This document shows, piece after piece, positions 31,232-40,940 of a DNA stretch of 58,435 nt (position 1 is its first letter; each line of letters starts with the position of its first letter). The DNA is from an uncultured Clostridia bacterium. Its GTDB lineage: Bacteria > Bacillota > Clostridia > Oscillospirales > Acutalibacteraceae. The translations under genes were made by a program, and so were the position numbers. Below the pieces are notes generated by a model. That model had not been told where the DNA came from, ran no database searches, and saw nothing but the letters and a program-made list of their open reading frames with translations. Where the stretch lies: NCBI GenBank assembly GCA_944384855.1, contig CALWUY010000032.1:1-58435 (forward strand). Reading direction: 5' to 3'.

Positions 31232-34200
31232 TGCTGCCACCTATAGGCTTTCTGCGTTTTATTACTATCAGTATTCCCGCAGTTACCAATATAATTCCGG
31301 TTCCTATACCTATCAACAGCCAAATAAGACCCATATTTCCGTGAATCTTGACACTTCCGTCGGCATTAACTTTGAAATCAGCGGGACGGTAAATTTCAAG
31401 TGTTTGACTGTATTTATCAAGCGCTTCGACCTGTACGGTATATTCACCCTCAGTAAGAGAGCTTAACGTATACTCACATTTTTCCAATACTTCTTGAGCA
31501 AAAACCACATAGCCATCTTCTGATTTGCAGTATACCGTTAATTTGTATGCCGCGGCATCCTTTACAGAGTCCCAGCTTATTTTGACCTCAAATTTAGAAT
31601 TACTTGATAAAGTCAGTTTATTTTTCGAAAGAAGTTTTTTATCCGTTATCGGTGCCGAAAACACGGAATTAAGCATTTTATAGCTTTTAGCATCAACCTT
31701 AAATTTGCCGTAATCAAGCATTGGTTCTCCGTCATCATCAGTAATAACCTTGCCGCCTTCAGGTTCGGGGTTAGGATCAAGAGATGACTTATAAGCTCCG
31801 ATATCATACATAATCGGGCAAAAGGCTACAGTATTGAGCCTTTCATTATCATAATGACCTGAAACACAAATGCGCAGAGTATCTCCCCTATGCATGGCAA
31901 CGGTCAAAGTCGGAAAATCTGTCTGCATAGTTTGCTTTGAAAGCTCAATATATTCGCTGTTTTGGGGCCAAATTTTCTTTCCGTTTTTAACTATCCATAC
32001 CTTCACAGGCTGCTTAAATTCCGGCTTTGATACATCTGCGGTCAACTTGAAATAATCGAAAAGATCAGAAGGCTTCAAAAGATATGTGGCGTCGTTCGGC
32101 GCAAAAAAGCTTGCCGCACCTATCGGGTTTGTTCCCCATGGTTTATTACCTGCCATAATTTCAAATGCAGGAACACCGTCCACTGCAAGCACCCATGCTT
32201 GCGGAGTATCATTGTTATAGGTTACATAGCCCCACCAATTATTGTTGACCGTTATTTCGGCGAGGTCAGTGCTGTAATACTTTGGAGCTCCGTTTGCATA
32301 TGAAAGCCCGTCATATGTGTACTGAAATTTCCATACCGAGTTATCAAAGCTAACAGGCTTTGCTGTTCCGGTATTTCCGGCTCCTTTTTTGTCAGCTTCA
32401 AGCAGAAGCTTTGAAATAATATCTACGCAATCATATTTATCAGCCACCAAAAAAGTAAGCCTAACCGTACAGAATTTTCCAAGTTGATCGGTAACCCTGA
32501 CCTTTTTTTCAAATATGCCCTTTACAGATGAAGTATAGGTAAAGCTGCCGTCGTTACCCAGAACAAGCGTACCGCTGTCTGCTCCCGTTTCCTCGCTGAA
32601 GCTCAGTGAATATCCGTTTGGAGATACAGCTTTCATCTTTCCCGAGCATTTTTCTCCCGGCAAAAGCTCAAAGCTTTGGTCTTCGGCTCTCGGATCCCTG
32701 TGTATAGGGTCAGGCTTTACAAGCGAAATGACCGGTGAAAAATATAAATCAATCTGTGATGTCGCGTCCGGAGAGTCCGATAATGTAAAACGAATATTGT
32801 CTCCGGAATTAAGAAATATCTCGGATATTTCCGGGAAATTGACGGTCGGATTATTTCCGCTTAGCCTCGCTTCAAAAAGCACCGTATCATTACGGTAAAT
32901 TGCAAACCTAAACACTTTATCCATGTCATATTTCGGTATTCTGCCATTAACATATGTGTCAGGTACATATATTCTATTGTTTCTGATATCCGGAGATATC
33001 CTATATGTGCCCGAACGTGTTGCCGTGAATGTAAGAGACATATCAGCATTATCGGTTGCAATAAACGGCTGATAATACATACCAATCCTTTCAAGCCCGG
33101 CTATTTCCTGTGAAGAACGGCTGAAAATATAAGCTGATACGATGTTTTCGTTACGCCAATCATAAGTGTTCATCATCTTAAGCGGCGTCCAGCTTTTCAT
33201 AGCGTCTGCCGAAAATTCAAATGACCAATTCGTATCATACTCTGCCTCAAGAGAATTTGTAACTACAGCACCGCCAAGCTGGCTTGAAAGACTGCTTTCA
33301 AGTTCATCAGGCGTATAGTCTATTATCTTAAACGAAGTAACCGTCACATTGCAGGCGTCACGGATATTTCCGTTATCCTCACTTACTGCATAAACCGTAG
33401 TCTTTCCTGCCTTAAATCCGGTTATAACGCCCGTTCCGTCTACAGAAACCGTATCAGGATCTGCCGAAACATATCTAATATTTTTATTATCGGCATTTTC
33501 AGGATAAATACGGGTCTTAAGTTCAGCGGTTTCACCTATCGAAAGCTCATAAAGCTTTTGCTGAAGTTCAACTCTATCCACAGGCACATCAGGTGATATT
33601 GCTTCATTAAAAGTAACATTAAAATTGAATGTTACTGTCGCGTGGCGGTTCGGGATTCCGCTCTGCCCGGACACCTCTATTCTGAGTGTATCACCCTTAT
33701 AAAGTCTTATATTTTTAATCGTGGGTACGGCTACAGAAAGCTTGCCGCCCGGCCGCAGTTCATATCCGGTATTCCCCGAGGGCCAAATCTGATTTCCGTT
33801 TTTCGTTATAGATATGAAGAAAGGCTTATCCTCTCCCCATTCAACAAGCTCTGAGGGATTCGTATAAGAAGGAGTAGTAAGTTTAATAAGACACTCCGCC
33901 GAATCGGGAGAAAGGGTATAAAGACCGTCCTCTTTTGCTTTAAAGCCGATATATACCGAACTTGCATCGGTATATGAGCCGATTTCAACCGTGTTATCAT
34001 AAAAAGAAAGTGTCTGCTTTGCAAGAGCCGAACCGTTTTCGGTTTTATCATTTGTGAGTATAACCGCCCTTGGATTTCCCCAATTTGTCTTTACAGCATA
34101 CGGAAAATCGTTATATACTCCGCCGTTTTTAGAGCCCGCTGTAAAATTCCCATCATATGAATACCGTATGCTTTCGTTGTCGTTCTTTATCGCGTCGACA

Positions 34201-36152
34201 GCGTCACGCCACAGTTCCTCAGTCGGCGAAAACACCTCTTTTTGCTTTTTTACCGTTACGCGGCATACCGCTTTTATATTAGGATTTTCCGCACTTGACG
34301 CAGTAATAGTTGCTGTTCCAGGTAATAATGCCTTTACGACACCGTTTTCGGTTATCGCCGCAACATTCGGATTGCTTGATGCAAATATAACGTTTTTATT
34401 TGAAGCATTTTCCGGAGTCACCTTAGCGATAAGCTCGGTACTTTCCGACTGATATAACTCAAGCTCCTCTCTGTCAAGAGAAACGCCCGTAACCGGTTTT
34501 TCCGGAATCTTATCGAGCACTCTTATAACAACAGGGGAAATATCCACTCCGCCTTTTTCCCATATATCGGTTTCAAGCGTGACGGTAAGTGTATCTCCGG
34601 CATTCAACTGTAAACCATTTAAGACAGGCATTTCTGCTTCCTGCCTTGTATAATCAAGATTTAACGATGACAGCAAAACCCCGTTAAGCATAAATTTGAC
34701 CGTAAAATAGGATTGTTTTGCGTTGTCATCTCCGTTCATATATGAAACCGTAGCATCTGAAAGCTTAACGGTGCGCTCACTTGTAATACTGTATACTCCG
34801 TTTTTAGGTGCGGTAAACTCTAAGGCACTGCCATGCGGCAAGCTGTCCTGTCTGCCGTATTTAAGCTCGGACACAAGTCTTCCGGATGACATATACTGCA
34901 CAAGCCCCGGCGCAGATGATGCATACAGAGCCGCTTCGGGTGAGAATACTATGCCGTAGTTGCCTCCTCCCCACGGTTCATAGCTTACTCTTTCGCATTT
35001 TACATAATCATCAGCTTTATATTTTACCTGCCAGGCAGATTCAATGTTATTTACCTTATTGGTATATTCTCCGACCCCTTCAAAAAGGGCAACAGCGCCT
35101 GAAAAAAGAGAATCAAGCTTATAAATGTCCGCCTCCGTATTATCATAAATGCAAACGGTAGTCTCGGCTGTAAACCCACCGTCTTTTGTAACGGCAGTAA
35201 CCTTTGTTATTCCGGCTTTCTTTGCCTTTACGCTTCCGTCGCTTTCAACCGTAAGAATATCTTTATCGTAATCCTTATAGCTTACACCTTGTTCAGCAGC
35301 CGAGGCCGGAACAATGACCGGAGACAGTTTAAAAGCCTCGTCTTTTTCTGCTAAGTAATTACTTTTTTCAAAATACACTCCGCTGACAGCCTCAGCCGAA
35401 TATTCAACAAGCCATATTTCAAAATTCGCAAGGAGTGTGGTTCTTCCCCAATTATCCCCCGCTATAAAAGTAAAATCAAGCTTCTCATTTGCCGCAAGGG
35501 ACACTTTTATATCATCGGGTATGTTATCAGATGCCGGCATATAATTGTTAAGCTGCAACGTTTTTGTGAAAAGAGTATTCCCACCCTTTGTAATAGTAAT
35601 TGTCTGCTTAAAATACTCGCTTTTTTCACCCTCGTAATGCTGTGGGTCGTACAGATAAAGCGATTTACCCGCCGCTGCATCAATACCCCGAGGAACTATA
35701 AGATAATCGCCAGCTAAGGGTGCCGTAAATGTGAGTGTTACCGAACCTCCGGAGGTGTTTACCGCCTGGCGGGAGCCTATTGCGTTATTGTAGTCGGAAT
35801 CAACCACAAGATTGCAGTTATTGTTATTGCCGATTTGATCGGCGGCATCGACCTTTGAAAGCCAAAGTCTGCCGTTCTCTCTGTATGTATTATCAAGTAT
35901 TCCCGTAGCAGCGGAATAATAGCTGCCCTTTGCAGAAAAGTTTATTCCGGCATAATCGACAACCGTTCTTTCGCCGTTCGGGGCTGAAGCTTCATCTGCC
36001 TTTTTCAAGAACTGCTCGTAAGGATCGTACACAGCGTATTTAGTATCAAATTCTGCGTTCGCCGTGAAGCTTGTTATCGGGAACAATGAAAAAAGTATCG
36101 CTGCCGATAATAAAACAGCAACGCTGATTTGAAATACAGATTTTATTCTCAT
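31224..36152 (-). CDS. Membrane-anchored multidomain surface protein with Ig-like repeats
   Basis: 1642 residues. Sec signal at the N-terminus (VAVLLSAAILFSLFPITSFTANA). Three bacterial Ig-like group 2 domains are visible near residues 255-330, 550-640 and 860-940 (VTGVSLDREELELYQSEST...VKALLPGTATITA; VDRVELQQKLYELSIGETAE). They alternate with four or so similar beta-sandwich units having a ..LTFTA..SGTYRISPD.. pattern. A cadherin-like segment lies near 1150-1237, then a fibronectin-like unit. A C-terminal helix GLIWLLIGIGTGIILVTAGI with RRK after it anchors it to the membrane. No catalytic site is seen. It probably presents glycan-binding domains outside the cell. First gene of a leftward operon. 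Confidence 0.75.
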   Translation of the reverse strand: MRIKSVFQISVAVLLSAAILFSLFPITSFTANAEFDTKYAVYDPYEQFLKKADEASAPNGERTVVDYAGINFSAKGSYYSAATGILDNTYRENGRLWLSKVDAADQIGNNNNCNLVVDSDYNNAIGSRQAVNTSGGSVTLTFTAPLAGDYLIVPRGIDAAAGKSLYLYDPQHYEGEKSEYFKQTITITKGGNTLFTKTLQLNNYMPASDNIPDDIKVSLAANEKLDFTFIAGDNWGRTTLLANFEIWLVEYSAEAVSGVYFEKSNYLAEKDEAFKLSPVIVPASAAEQGVSYKDYDKDILTVESDGSVKAKKAGITKVTAVTKDGGFTAETTVCIYDNTEADIYKLDSLFSGAVALFEGVGEYTNKVNNIESAWQVKYKADDYVKCERVSYEPWGGGNYGIVFSPEAALYASSAPGLVQYMSSGRLVSELKYGRQDSLPHGSALEFTAPKNGVYSITSERTVKLSDATVSYMNGDDNAKQSYFTVKFMLNGVLLSSLNLDYTRQEAEMPVLNGLQLNAGDTLTVTLETDIWEKGGVDISPVVIRVLDKIPEKPVTGVSLDREELELYQSESTELIAKVTPENASNKNVIFASSNPNVAAITENGVVKALLPGTATITASSAENPNIKAVCRVTVKKQKEVFSPTEELWRDAVDAIKNDNESIRYSYDGNFTAGSKNGGVYNDFPYAVKTNWGNPRAVILTNDKTENGSALAKQTLSFYDNTVEIGSYTDASSVYIGFKAKEDGLYTLSPDSAECLIKLTTPSYTNPSELVEWGEDKPFFISITKNGNQIWPSGNTGYELRPGGKLSVAVPTIKNIRLYKGDTLRIEVSGQSGIPNRHATVTFNFNVTFNEAISPDVPVDRVELQQKLYELSIGETAELKTRIYPENADNKNIRYVSADPDTVSVDGTGVITGFKAGKTTVYAVSEDNGNIRDACNVTVTSFKIIDYTPDELESSLSSQLGGAVVTNSLEAEYDTNWSFEFSADAMKSWTPLKMMNTYDWRNENIVSAYIFSRSSQEIAGLERIGMYYQPFIATDNADMSLTFTATRSGTYRISPDIRNNRIYVPDTYVNGRIPKYDMDKVFRFAIYRNDTVLFEARLSGNNPTVNFPEISEIFLNSGDNIRFTLSDSPDATSQIDLYFSPVISLVKPDPIHRDPRAEDQSFELLPGEKCSGKMKAVSPNGYSLSFSEETGADSGTLVLGNDGSFTYTSSVKGIFEKKVRVTDQLGKFCTVRLTFLVADKYDCVDIISKLLLEADKKGAGNTGTAKPVSFDNSVWKFQYTYDGLSYANGAPKYYSTDLAEITVNNNWWGYVTYNNDTPQAWVLAVDGVPAFEIMAGNKPWGTNPIGAASFFAPNDATYLLKPSDLFDYFKLTADVSKPEFKQPVKVWIVKNGKKIWPQNSEYIELSKQTMQTDFPTLTVAMHRGDTLRICVSGHYDNERLNTVAFCPIMYDIGAYKSSLDPNPEPEGGKVITDDDGEPMLDYGKFKVDAKSYKMLNSVFSAPITDKKLLSKNKLTLSSNSKFEVKISWDSVKDAAAYKLTVYCKSEDGYVVFAQEVLEKCEYTLSSLTEGEYTVQVEALDKYSQTLEIYRPADFKVNADGSVKIHGNMGLIWLLIGIGTGIILVTAGILIVIKRRKPIGGSNA

Positions 36153-36284
36153 TACAGATACCCACTCCTTTTTTTATATATTTTAACACATTCCACCTAA
36201 ATTTGTATATGTATTATTTCGCAAAATGGTGTGCATTTTTTCTCAATGGAAATTTTTAAATATCAAATGTGTTTTTTGTGCATA

Positions 36285-36311
36285 TTGCAACAAGAATGTA
36301 TATGTTATAAT
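36285..36311 (+). promoter_or_regulatory. Promoter of the rightward transport/hydrolase operon
   Basis: TATAAT at 36306-36311 with the TGn extension (36303-36305) is an extended -10 box. TTGCAA at 36285-36290 may serve as -35, although the 15-nt spacing is short. The TTG start codon follows 25 nt downstream. Confidence 0.5.
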
Positions 36312-36335
36312 AAAGCAAGAAAAGAGGTTTTGTGC

Positions 36336-39113
36336 TTGAAAAAACATTTTATATCGTTGCTGTGTGTCGCCGCGGCGACATTGTCTACAATACCATCAAT
36401 AATAAACACCTCTGCCAAGATGGATGCGAATAATATCGTCTCGTCTCAAAGCGTAACTCAGTCTGAGATTTCATATTATGATTATCTTTCTGCTTTTACA
36501 GACCGTTCACCCGGCAAGGAAAGTTATTATACCGATATTTCATCTGAGGTGTTTTCCAGCTCTGAGGAAGACGTCACCTTTACAATTAACATTGCAAACG
36601 ATGGATTTTATAATATAGAGATAAGATACACTCCCATTAAAGGTAATTATTCCGCCATAGAGCGGCAGCTCCTCATAAACGGTTCAAGACCGTTTAAAGA
36701 GCTTGAAAACATAAGCTTTGAAAGAGCGTTTGAAAACGAAACTGAAATTACTGCTGACAGCCGCGGAAACGACATTGTTCCCGCTCAAAAAGAGGTTTAT
36801 CCCTGTCTTACAAAACGTATTAATAACATTTCAGGATATTACAGCGAGCCCTATGAGTTTTATCTTCAAGCCGGTGTAAATACCTTTACACTTACCGGTA
36901 TACAGGGCGATATGAATATATCCTCTTTCGGGGTGCGTCCGCCTGAGGCTCCGCTTAAATACAGCGATATTGAAAAGGAATACAAAGCTAAGGGCTACAA
37001 GAAATCCGACAAGCCACTAATCTTAATAAATGCCGAAAACGCCGATCTTAAGTCATCGCACACACTCGTACCTACATATGATCGTTCGTCACCGAATACA
37101 ATACCATATTCGGTATCAAAGCTGAAGCTTAACACAATAGGCGGCGACAGTTGGAAGTCCCCTGGTATGTGGCTTGAGTGGCATATTACGGTAGAGGAAA
37201 GCGCGTTGTATGCAATCGATTTCAAATATAGACAAAATTCCGCAAAAGGAGTAAATGTCTTCCGAAAGCTTACGATAGACGGAAGTGTCCCCTTTGAAGA
37301 AGCCGCGCGGTTGGAGTTTCCTTACAGCCGTTCCTGGAGCTACAGCGGTTCAAGTGTCACGGGGATGCTTTTTTACCTTGAAAAAGGGACGCATATTTTA
37401 AGACTTGAATCTATTCTCGGAGATATGGGCGATGTTTTACGGCAAAGCGAAAGCTTTTTGTATGAGCTTAACGCATTGTACCGTGAAATAATCATGGTAA
37501 CAGGCACCTCGCCCGATGTTTACAGAGATTACAAGATTGAAAAGAGAATTCCGAATCTTAAAGAACGGCTCGAATCACTTTTCGAGAGCTCAGAAAAAAT
37601 AATAAATGAGACCGAAAAAATAGCCGGCGGTAAAAACAGCGTCACCGTGCTTCTTGCCTCATTTACAGTACAGCTTAAACGGATTGCAAAGGAGCCCGAA
37701 CAGATAACAACGCTGCTTTCCGACTTCAAGAATAACATAATTTCTCTTGGTGAAACGCTTTCGGAAATACGTAATACGCCGCTTGAGCTTGACTATATTG
37801 CACTATCGGGAAACGACTGCGAACTGCCGCGGCCAAATGCCGGATTTTTTGGGCGTATAAAGCATGAGGCGAGCGCTTTCCTTCTCTCCTTTGTTGAGAA
37901 TTACAACACTTTTTCAGACGACAATAAAAAAGCCGCAGAGACCATAACTGTTTGGGTCTCTTCCGGCAGAGAACAGGCAAATATAATAAAAAATCTAATT
38001 GACTCCGGTTTCTCAAATGATAATATCGCGGTCGAATTAAAGCTTGTTCAGGGTGCGCTTCTTCAAGCTACGATAGCCGGAAACGCCCCCGATGTGGCGC
38101 TTAACCTCGGACAATCCGATCCGGTAAATTACGCCCTTCGCGGTGCTGTATTCGATTTGAGCAAATTTCCCGATTTCAAGGAGGTATCCGAAAGATTTAA
38201 TTCTGAAGCAATAGTACCGTTTAAATTTAATGAAGGCGTGTACGCTCTCCCGGAAACCGAAAGTTTCTATATGATGTTTTACCGCAAGGACGTGCTTGAA
38301 AGGCTTAATATAACGCCACCTAAAACCTGGGACGAGCTTTATGGCATACTTCCCATACTCAGCCGCAACAATATGGAGTTCGGTCTGCCCTCTGCAATAA
38401 ACACATTTGCCACGCTGCTTTATCAGCAAAAAGGCGCCTTTTATCGCGAGGATCAAACCGCAAGTATACTTAACTCACAGACCGCTCTAAAAGTTTTCAG
38501 ACTTTGGACCGATCTGTACACCTCATACAGATTGCCGGTTTCCTTTGATTTTGCGAACCGTTTCAGGACCGGAGAGATGCCGCTTGCAATTATGGATTAC
38601 ACTACCTTCAACACCGTAACTGCATTTGCCCCGGAGCTTCGCGGATATTGGAATTTCTGCGAAATACCCGGAACATATAACGCCGAATCCGGAACAATTG
38701 ATCGAACAACACCATGTTCGGTCAGCGGCGGAGTTATAATGCAAAGCTCCAATCACAAAGAAAGCTCCTGGGAATTTCTAAAGTGGTGGCTTTCTGCTGA
38801 TATTCAGTCCCGTTATGCAGAAAAGGTCGAGAGTGTTCTCGGTGAATCAGCAAGATACGCAACCGCAAATATTGAGGCGCGTCAGAATATCGGTTGGTCG
38901 TCTGAAAATCTTAAAAAGCTAAATTCACAGGCCGAATATGTTATCGGAATTCCCGAGGTTGCCGGAGGATATTTCACATCACGGCATATTACAAACGCTC
39001 TTACAAATGTTCTTAACAAGGGTACCGACCCTGTTGACACGCTTAACAAATATGTCCGTATAATCAACCGCGAAATCACCTCAAAGCGCAAAGAACTTGG
39101 GCTCAGCCAATAA
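36336..39113 (+). CDS. Solute-binding protein fused to N-terminal carbohydrate-binding-like domains
   Basis: 925 residues from a TTG at 36336, chosen because AAGAGG lies 8 nt before it and a signal peptide (KKHFISLLCVAAATLSTIPS) begins there. No clear lipobox. Two similar beta-sandwich domains (about 55-210 and 245-385) share the patterns ..FYNIEIRY..RQLLINGS.PFKE and ..LYAIDFKYR..RKLTIDGSVPFEE, each ending in a ..G.HTLxLxGxxGDM motif. A helical linker follows. From about 531 on it is a family 1 sugar-binding protein (ETITVWVSSGREQANIIKNL, GNAPDVALNLGQSDP, GVYALPETESFYMMFYRKDV, SWEFLKWWLS). It probably captures and delivers glycans to the permeases encoded next. The fusion is unusual. Confidence 0.85.
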   Translation: MKKHFISLLCVAAATLSTIPSIINTSAKMDANNIVSSQSVTQSEISYYDYLSAFTDRSPGKESYYTDISSEVFSSSEEDVTFTINIANDGFYNIEIRYTPIKGNYSAIERQLLINGSRPFKELENISFERAFENETEITADSRGNDIVPAQKEVYPCLTKRINNISGYYSEPYEFYLQAGVNTFTLTGIQGDMNISSFGVRPPEAPLKYSDIEKEYKAKGYKKSDKPLILINAENADLKSSHTLVPTYDRSSPNTIPYSVSKLKLNTIGGDSWKSPGMWLEWHITVEESALYAIDFKYRQNSAKGVNVFRKLTIDGSVPFEEAARLEFPYSRSWSYSGSSVTGMLFYLEKGTHILRLESILGDMGDVLRQSESFLYELNALYREIIMVTGTSPDVYRDYKIEKRIPNLKERLESLFESSEKIINETEKIAGGKNSVTVLLASFTVQLKRIAKEPEQITTLLSDFKNNIISLGETLSEIRNTPLELDYIALSGNDCELPRPNAGFFGRIKHEASAFLLSFVENYNTFSDDNKKAAETITVWVSSGREQANIIKNLIDSGFSNDNIAVELKLVQGALLQATIAGNAPDVALNLGQSDPVNYALRGAVFDLSKFPDFKEVSERFNSEAIVPFKFNEGVYALPETESFYMMFYRKDVLERLNITPPKTWDELYGILPILSRNNMEFGLPSAINTFATLLYQQKGAFYREDQTASILNSQTALKVFRLWTDLYTSYRLPVSFDFANRFRTGEMPLAIMDYTTFNTVTAFAPELRGYWNFCEIPGTYNAESGTIDRTTPCSVSGGVIMQSSNHKESSWEFLKWWLSADIQSRYAEKVESVLGESARYATANIEARQNIGWSSENLKKLNSQAEYVIGIPEVAGGYFTSRHITNALTNVLNKGTDPVDTLNKYVRIINREITSKRKELGLSQ

Positions 39114-39133
39114 AGAAGAAAGGCAGTGACCTA

Positions 39134-40063
39134 ATGGAACATTCATTATTTAATAAATATCGTACAAAGCTGCACGAGACCGCGCAGCTTGCCAAAAGAG
39201 AGCGCGCAGGTTATCTATTCATAGCTCCCTTTATGCTTTTGTTCTGTGTTTTCACACTGGCTCCGGTAATAATATCTGTTTTTTACAGCTTTACTTACTA
39301 CAACATACTTGAGCCTGCACACTTTATCGGATGGGAAAACTACAGCCGTCTTATACTCAACGATGATGTTTTTCTGATTGCCTTAAAAAACACCTTGGTT
39401 TACGCTGCAATAACCGGTCCGATAGGATATTTTATGAGCTTTATACTTGCATGGCTTCTATGTGAGCTTGGCACCGCGTTACGCTCAGTATTGGTCTTTC
39501 TCTTTTATATTCCTTCAATGTCCTCAAGCATGTATACCATATGGGCTTATTTTTTCAGCGGCGACTCATATGGACTCATAAATTCCGTGCTATTAGAGTT
39601 CGGAATAATCAATACCCCGATATTATGGTTGCAAAATTCAAAATATATAATGCCGATAATTATACTGGCCTCACTTTGGATGTCACTCGGTACTTCCTTC
39701 CTGACATTTGTGGCATCTCTTCAAGCATTTGACCGTACACTGCTTGAAGCAGGAGCGGTAGACGGTGTAAGAAACCGTTTTCAGGAGCTTTGGTACATAA
39801 CTCTTCCGTCAATGCGCCCTCAACTGCTTTTTACAGCAGTACTTTCGGTAGCTCAGGCTTTTTCGGTATCCGATATTGCTTCAAATCTTGCCGGTATGCC
39901 ATCGGTTGATTACGCCGGTCATACAATAGTGACTCATCTGCTCGATTATGGCAATATACGTTTTGAAATGGGCTATGCCTGCGCTATAGCAACAGTTTTG
40001 TTTATACTGATGATATCGGTAAATAAACTTTTAACAATGTTCATCAGGAGAATCGGCAAATGA
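39134..40063 (+). CDS. Sugar ABC-transporter permease (MalF/UgpA type)
   Basis: 309 residues with six predicted membrane helices. The N-terminus AGYLFIAPFMLLFCVFTLAPVI is typical of the MalF side. The cytoplasmic EAA loop reads LLEAGAVDGVRNRFQELWYITLPSMRP near residues 198-225, matching EAAxxDGAxxxxxFxxItlP. AAGAAAGG lies before the ATG. It overlaps the next permease by 4 nt. It should form the channel with the neighbouring MalG-type protein and receive sugar from the protein encoded at 36336-39113. No ATPase gene is present in the window, so a shared MsmX-like ATPase must energise it. Confidence 0.9.
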   Translation: MEHSLFNKYRTKLHETAQLAKRERAGYLFIAPFMLLFCVFTLAPVIISVFYSFTYYNILEPAHFIGWENYSRLILNDDVFLIALKNTLVYAAITGPIGYFMSFILAWLLCELGTALRSVLVFLFYIPSMSSSMYTIWAYFFSGDSYGLINSVLLEFGIINTPILWLQNSKYIMPIIILASLWMSLGTSFLTFVASLQAFDRTLLEAGAVDGVRNRFQELWYITLPSMRPQLLFTAVLSVAQAFSVSDIASNLAGMPSVDYAGHTIVTHLLDYGNIRFEMGYACAIATVLFILMISVNKLLTMFIRRIGK

Positions 40064-40932
40064 AAAAACTAAAAATTCCACACATGTCGAGACAGCTTAA
40101 CCGCTCCCGTGCACTGAATGTTTTTATATACATTTTTTTGTTTCTTGTGGCCTGCTTTATGAGCTTTCCGATGGTATTCGCCGTATCCAATTCTTTGAAG
40201 CCTATTGAAGAGTTGTTTATATTTCCGCCCAGAATATTTGTAATACACCCGACAGCCGACAATTACCTTGACCTTTTTGATGTTATTTCTAATTCGTGGG
40301 TGCCCTTTTCGCGCTACCTTTTCAATACTGTTTTCATAACCGCGGCAGGCACCGTAGGACAGGTAATATTTTCGTCCTTGGCGGCATATGGTATGTCAAA
40401 GTTTAAATTTCCCGGAGCTAAATTTTGCTTCAATCTCATTGTTTTTTCAATTATGTTTACGTCTACGGTCACTGCCATACCGAGCTATATAATAATATCA
40501 AAGCTCGGTTGGGTTGATACATATCTGCCGCTGATAGTACCGTTTTTTCAGTCGTCTTTAGGACTATATCTTATTAAACAGTTTATGGATGCAAACGTTC
40601 CTGACTCGCTTATAGAAGCAGCAAAAATAGACGGTGCTCCGCATTTCACAATATACCTGAGAATCGTAATGCCGCTTGTGAAACCCGCATGGCTTACATT
40701 AATTATACTCTGCGTTCAAAATTTGTGGAATTCCACCGGAGGAGTATATATTTACAGTGAAGAACTAAAGCCACTGACTGTTGCACTAAATCAGCTTGCT
40801 ACAGGAGCTATATCACGCAGCGGTATAAGCGCGGCGGTAACGGTCATAATGCTTATTGTGCCTGTCGGCGTGTTTCTTGCGTCACAAAGCCGCGTTATTG
40901 AGACAATGGCGACATCGGGAATGAAGGATTAG
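40060..40932 (+). CDS. Sugar ABC-transporter permease (MalG type)
   Basis: 290 residues, six predicted helices. FMSFPMVFAVSNSLKPIEELFIFPPRIF is the usual N-terminal layout of MalG-type carbohydrate permeases. The EAA loop is SLIEAAKIDGAPHFTIYLRIVMPLVKP near residues 184-210. Start ATG 40060 overlaps the stop of the MalF-type gene (ATGA) and follows AGGAGAATCGGCAA. Partner of the preceding permease. Confidence 0.9.
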   Translation: MKKLKIPHMSRQLNRSRALNVFIYIFLFLVACFMSFPMVFAVSNSLKPIEELFIFPPRIFVIHPTADNYLDLFDVISNSWVPFSRYLFNTVFITAAGTVGQVIFSSLAAYGMSKFKFPGAKFCFNLIVFSIMFTSTVTAIPSYIIISKLGWVDTYLPLIVPFFQSSLGLYLIKQFMDANVPDSLIEAAKIDGAPHFTIYLRIVMPLVKPAWLTLIILCVQNLWNSTGGVYIYSEELKPLTVALNQLATGAISRSGISAAVTVIMLIVPVGVFLASQSRVIETMATSGMKD

Positions 40933-40940
40933 GTGATACA

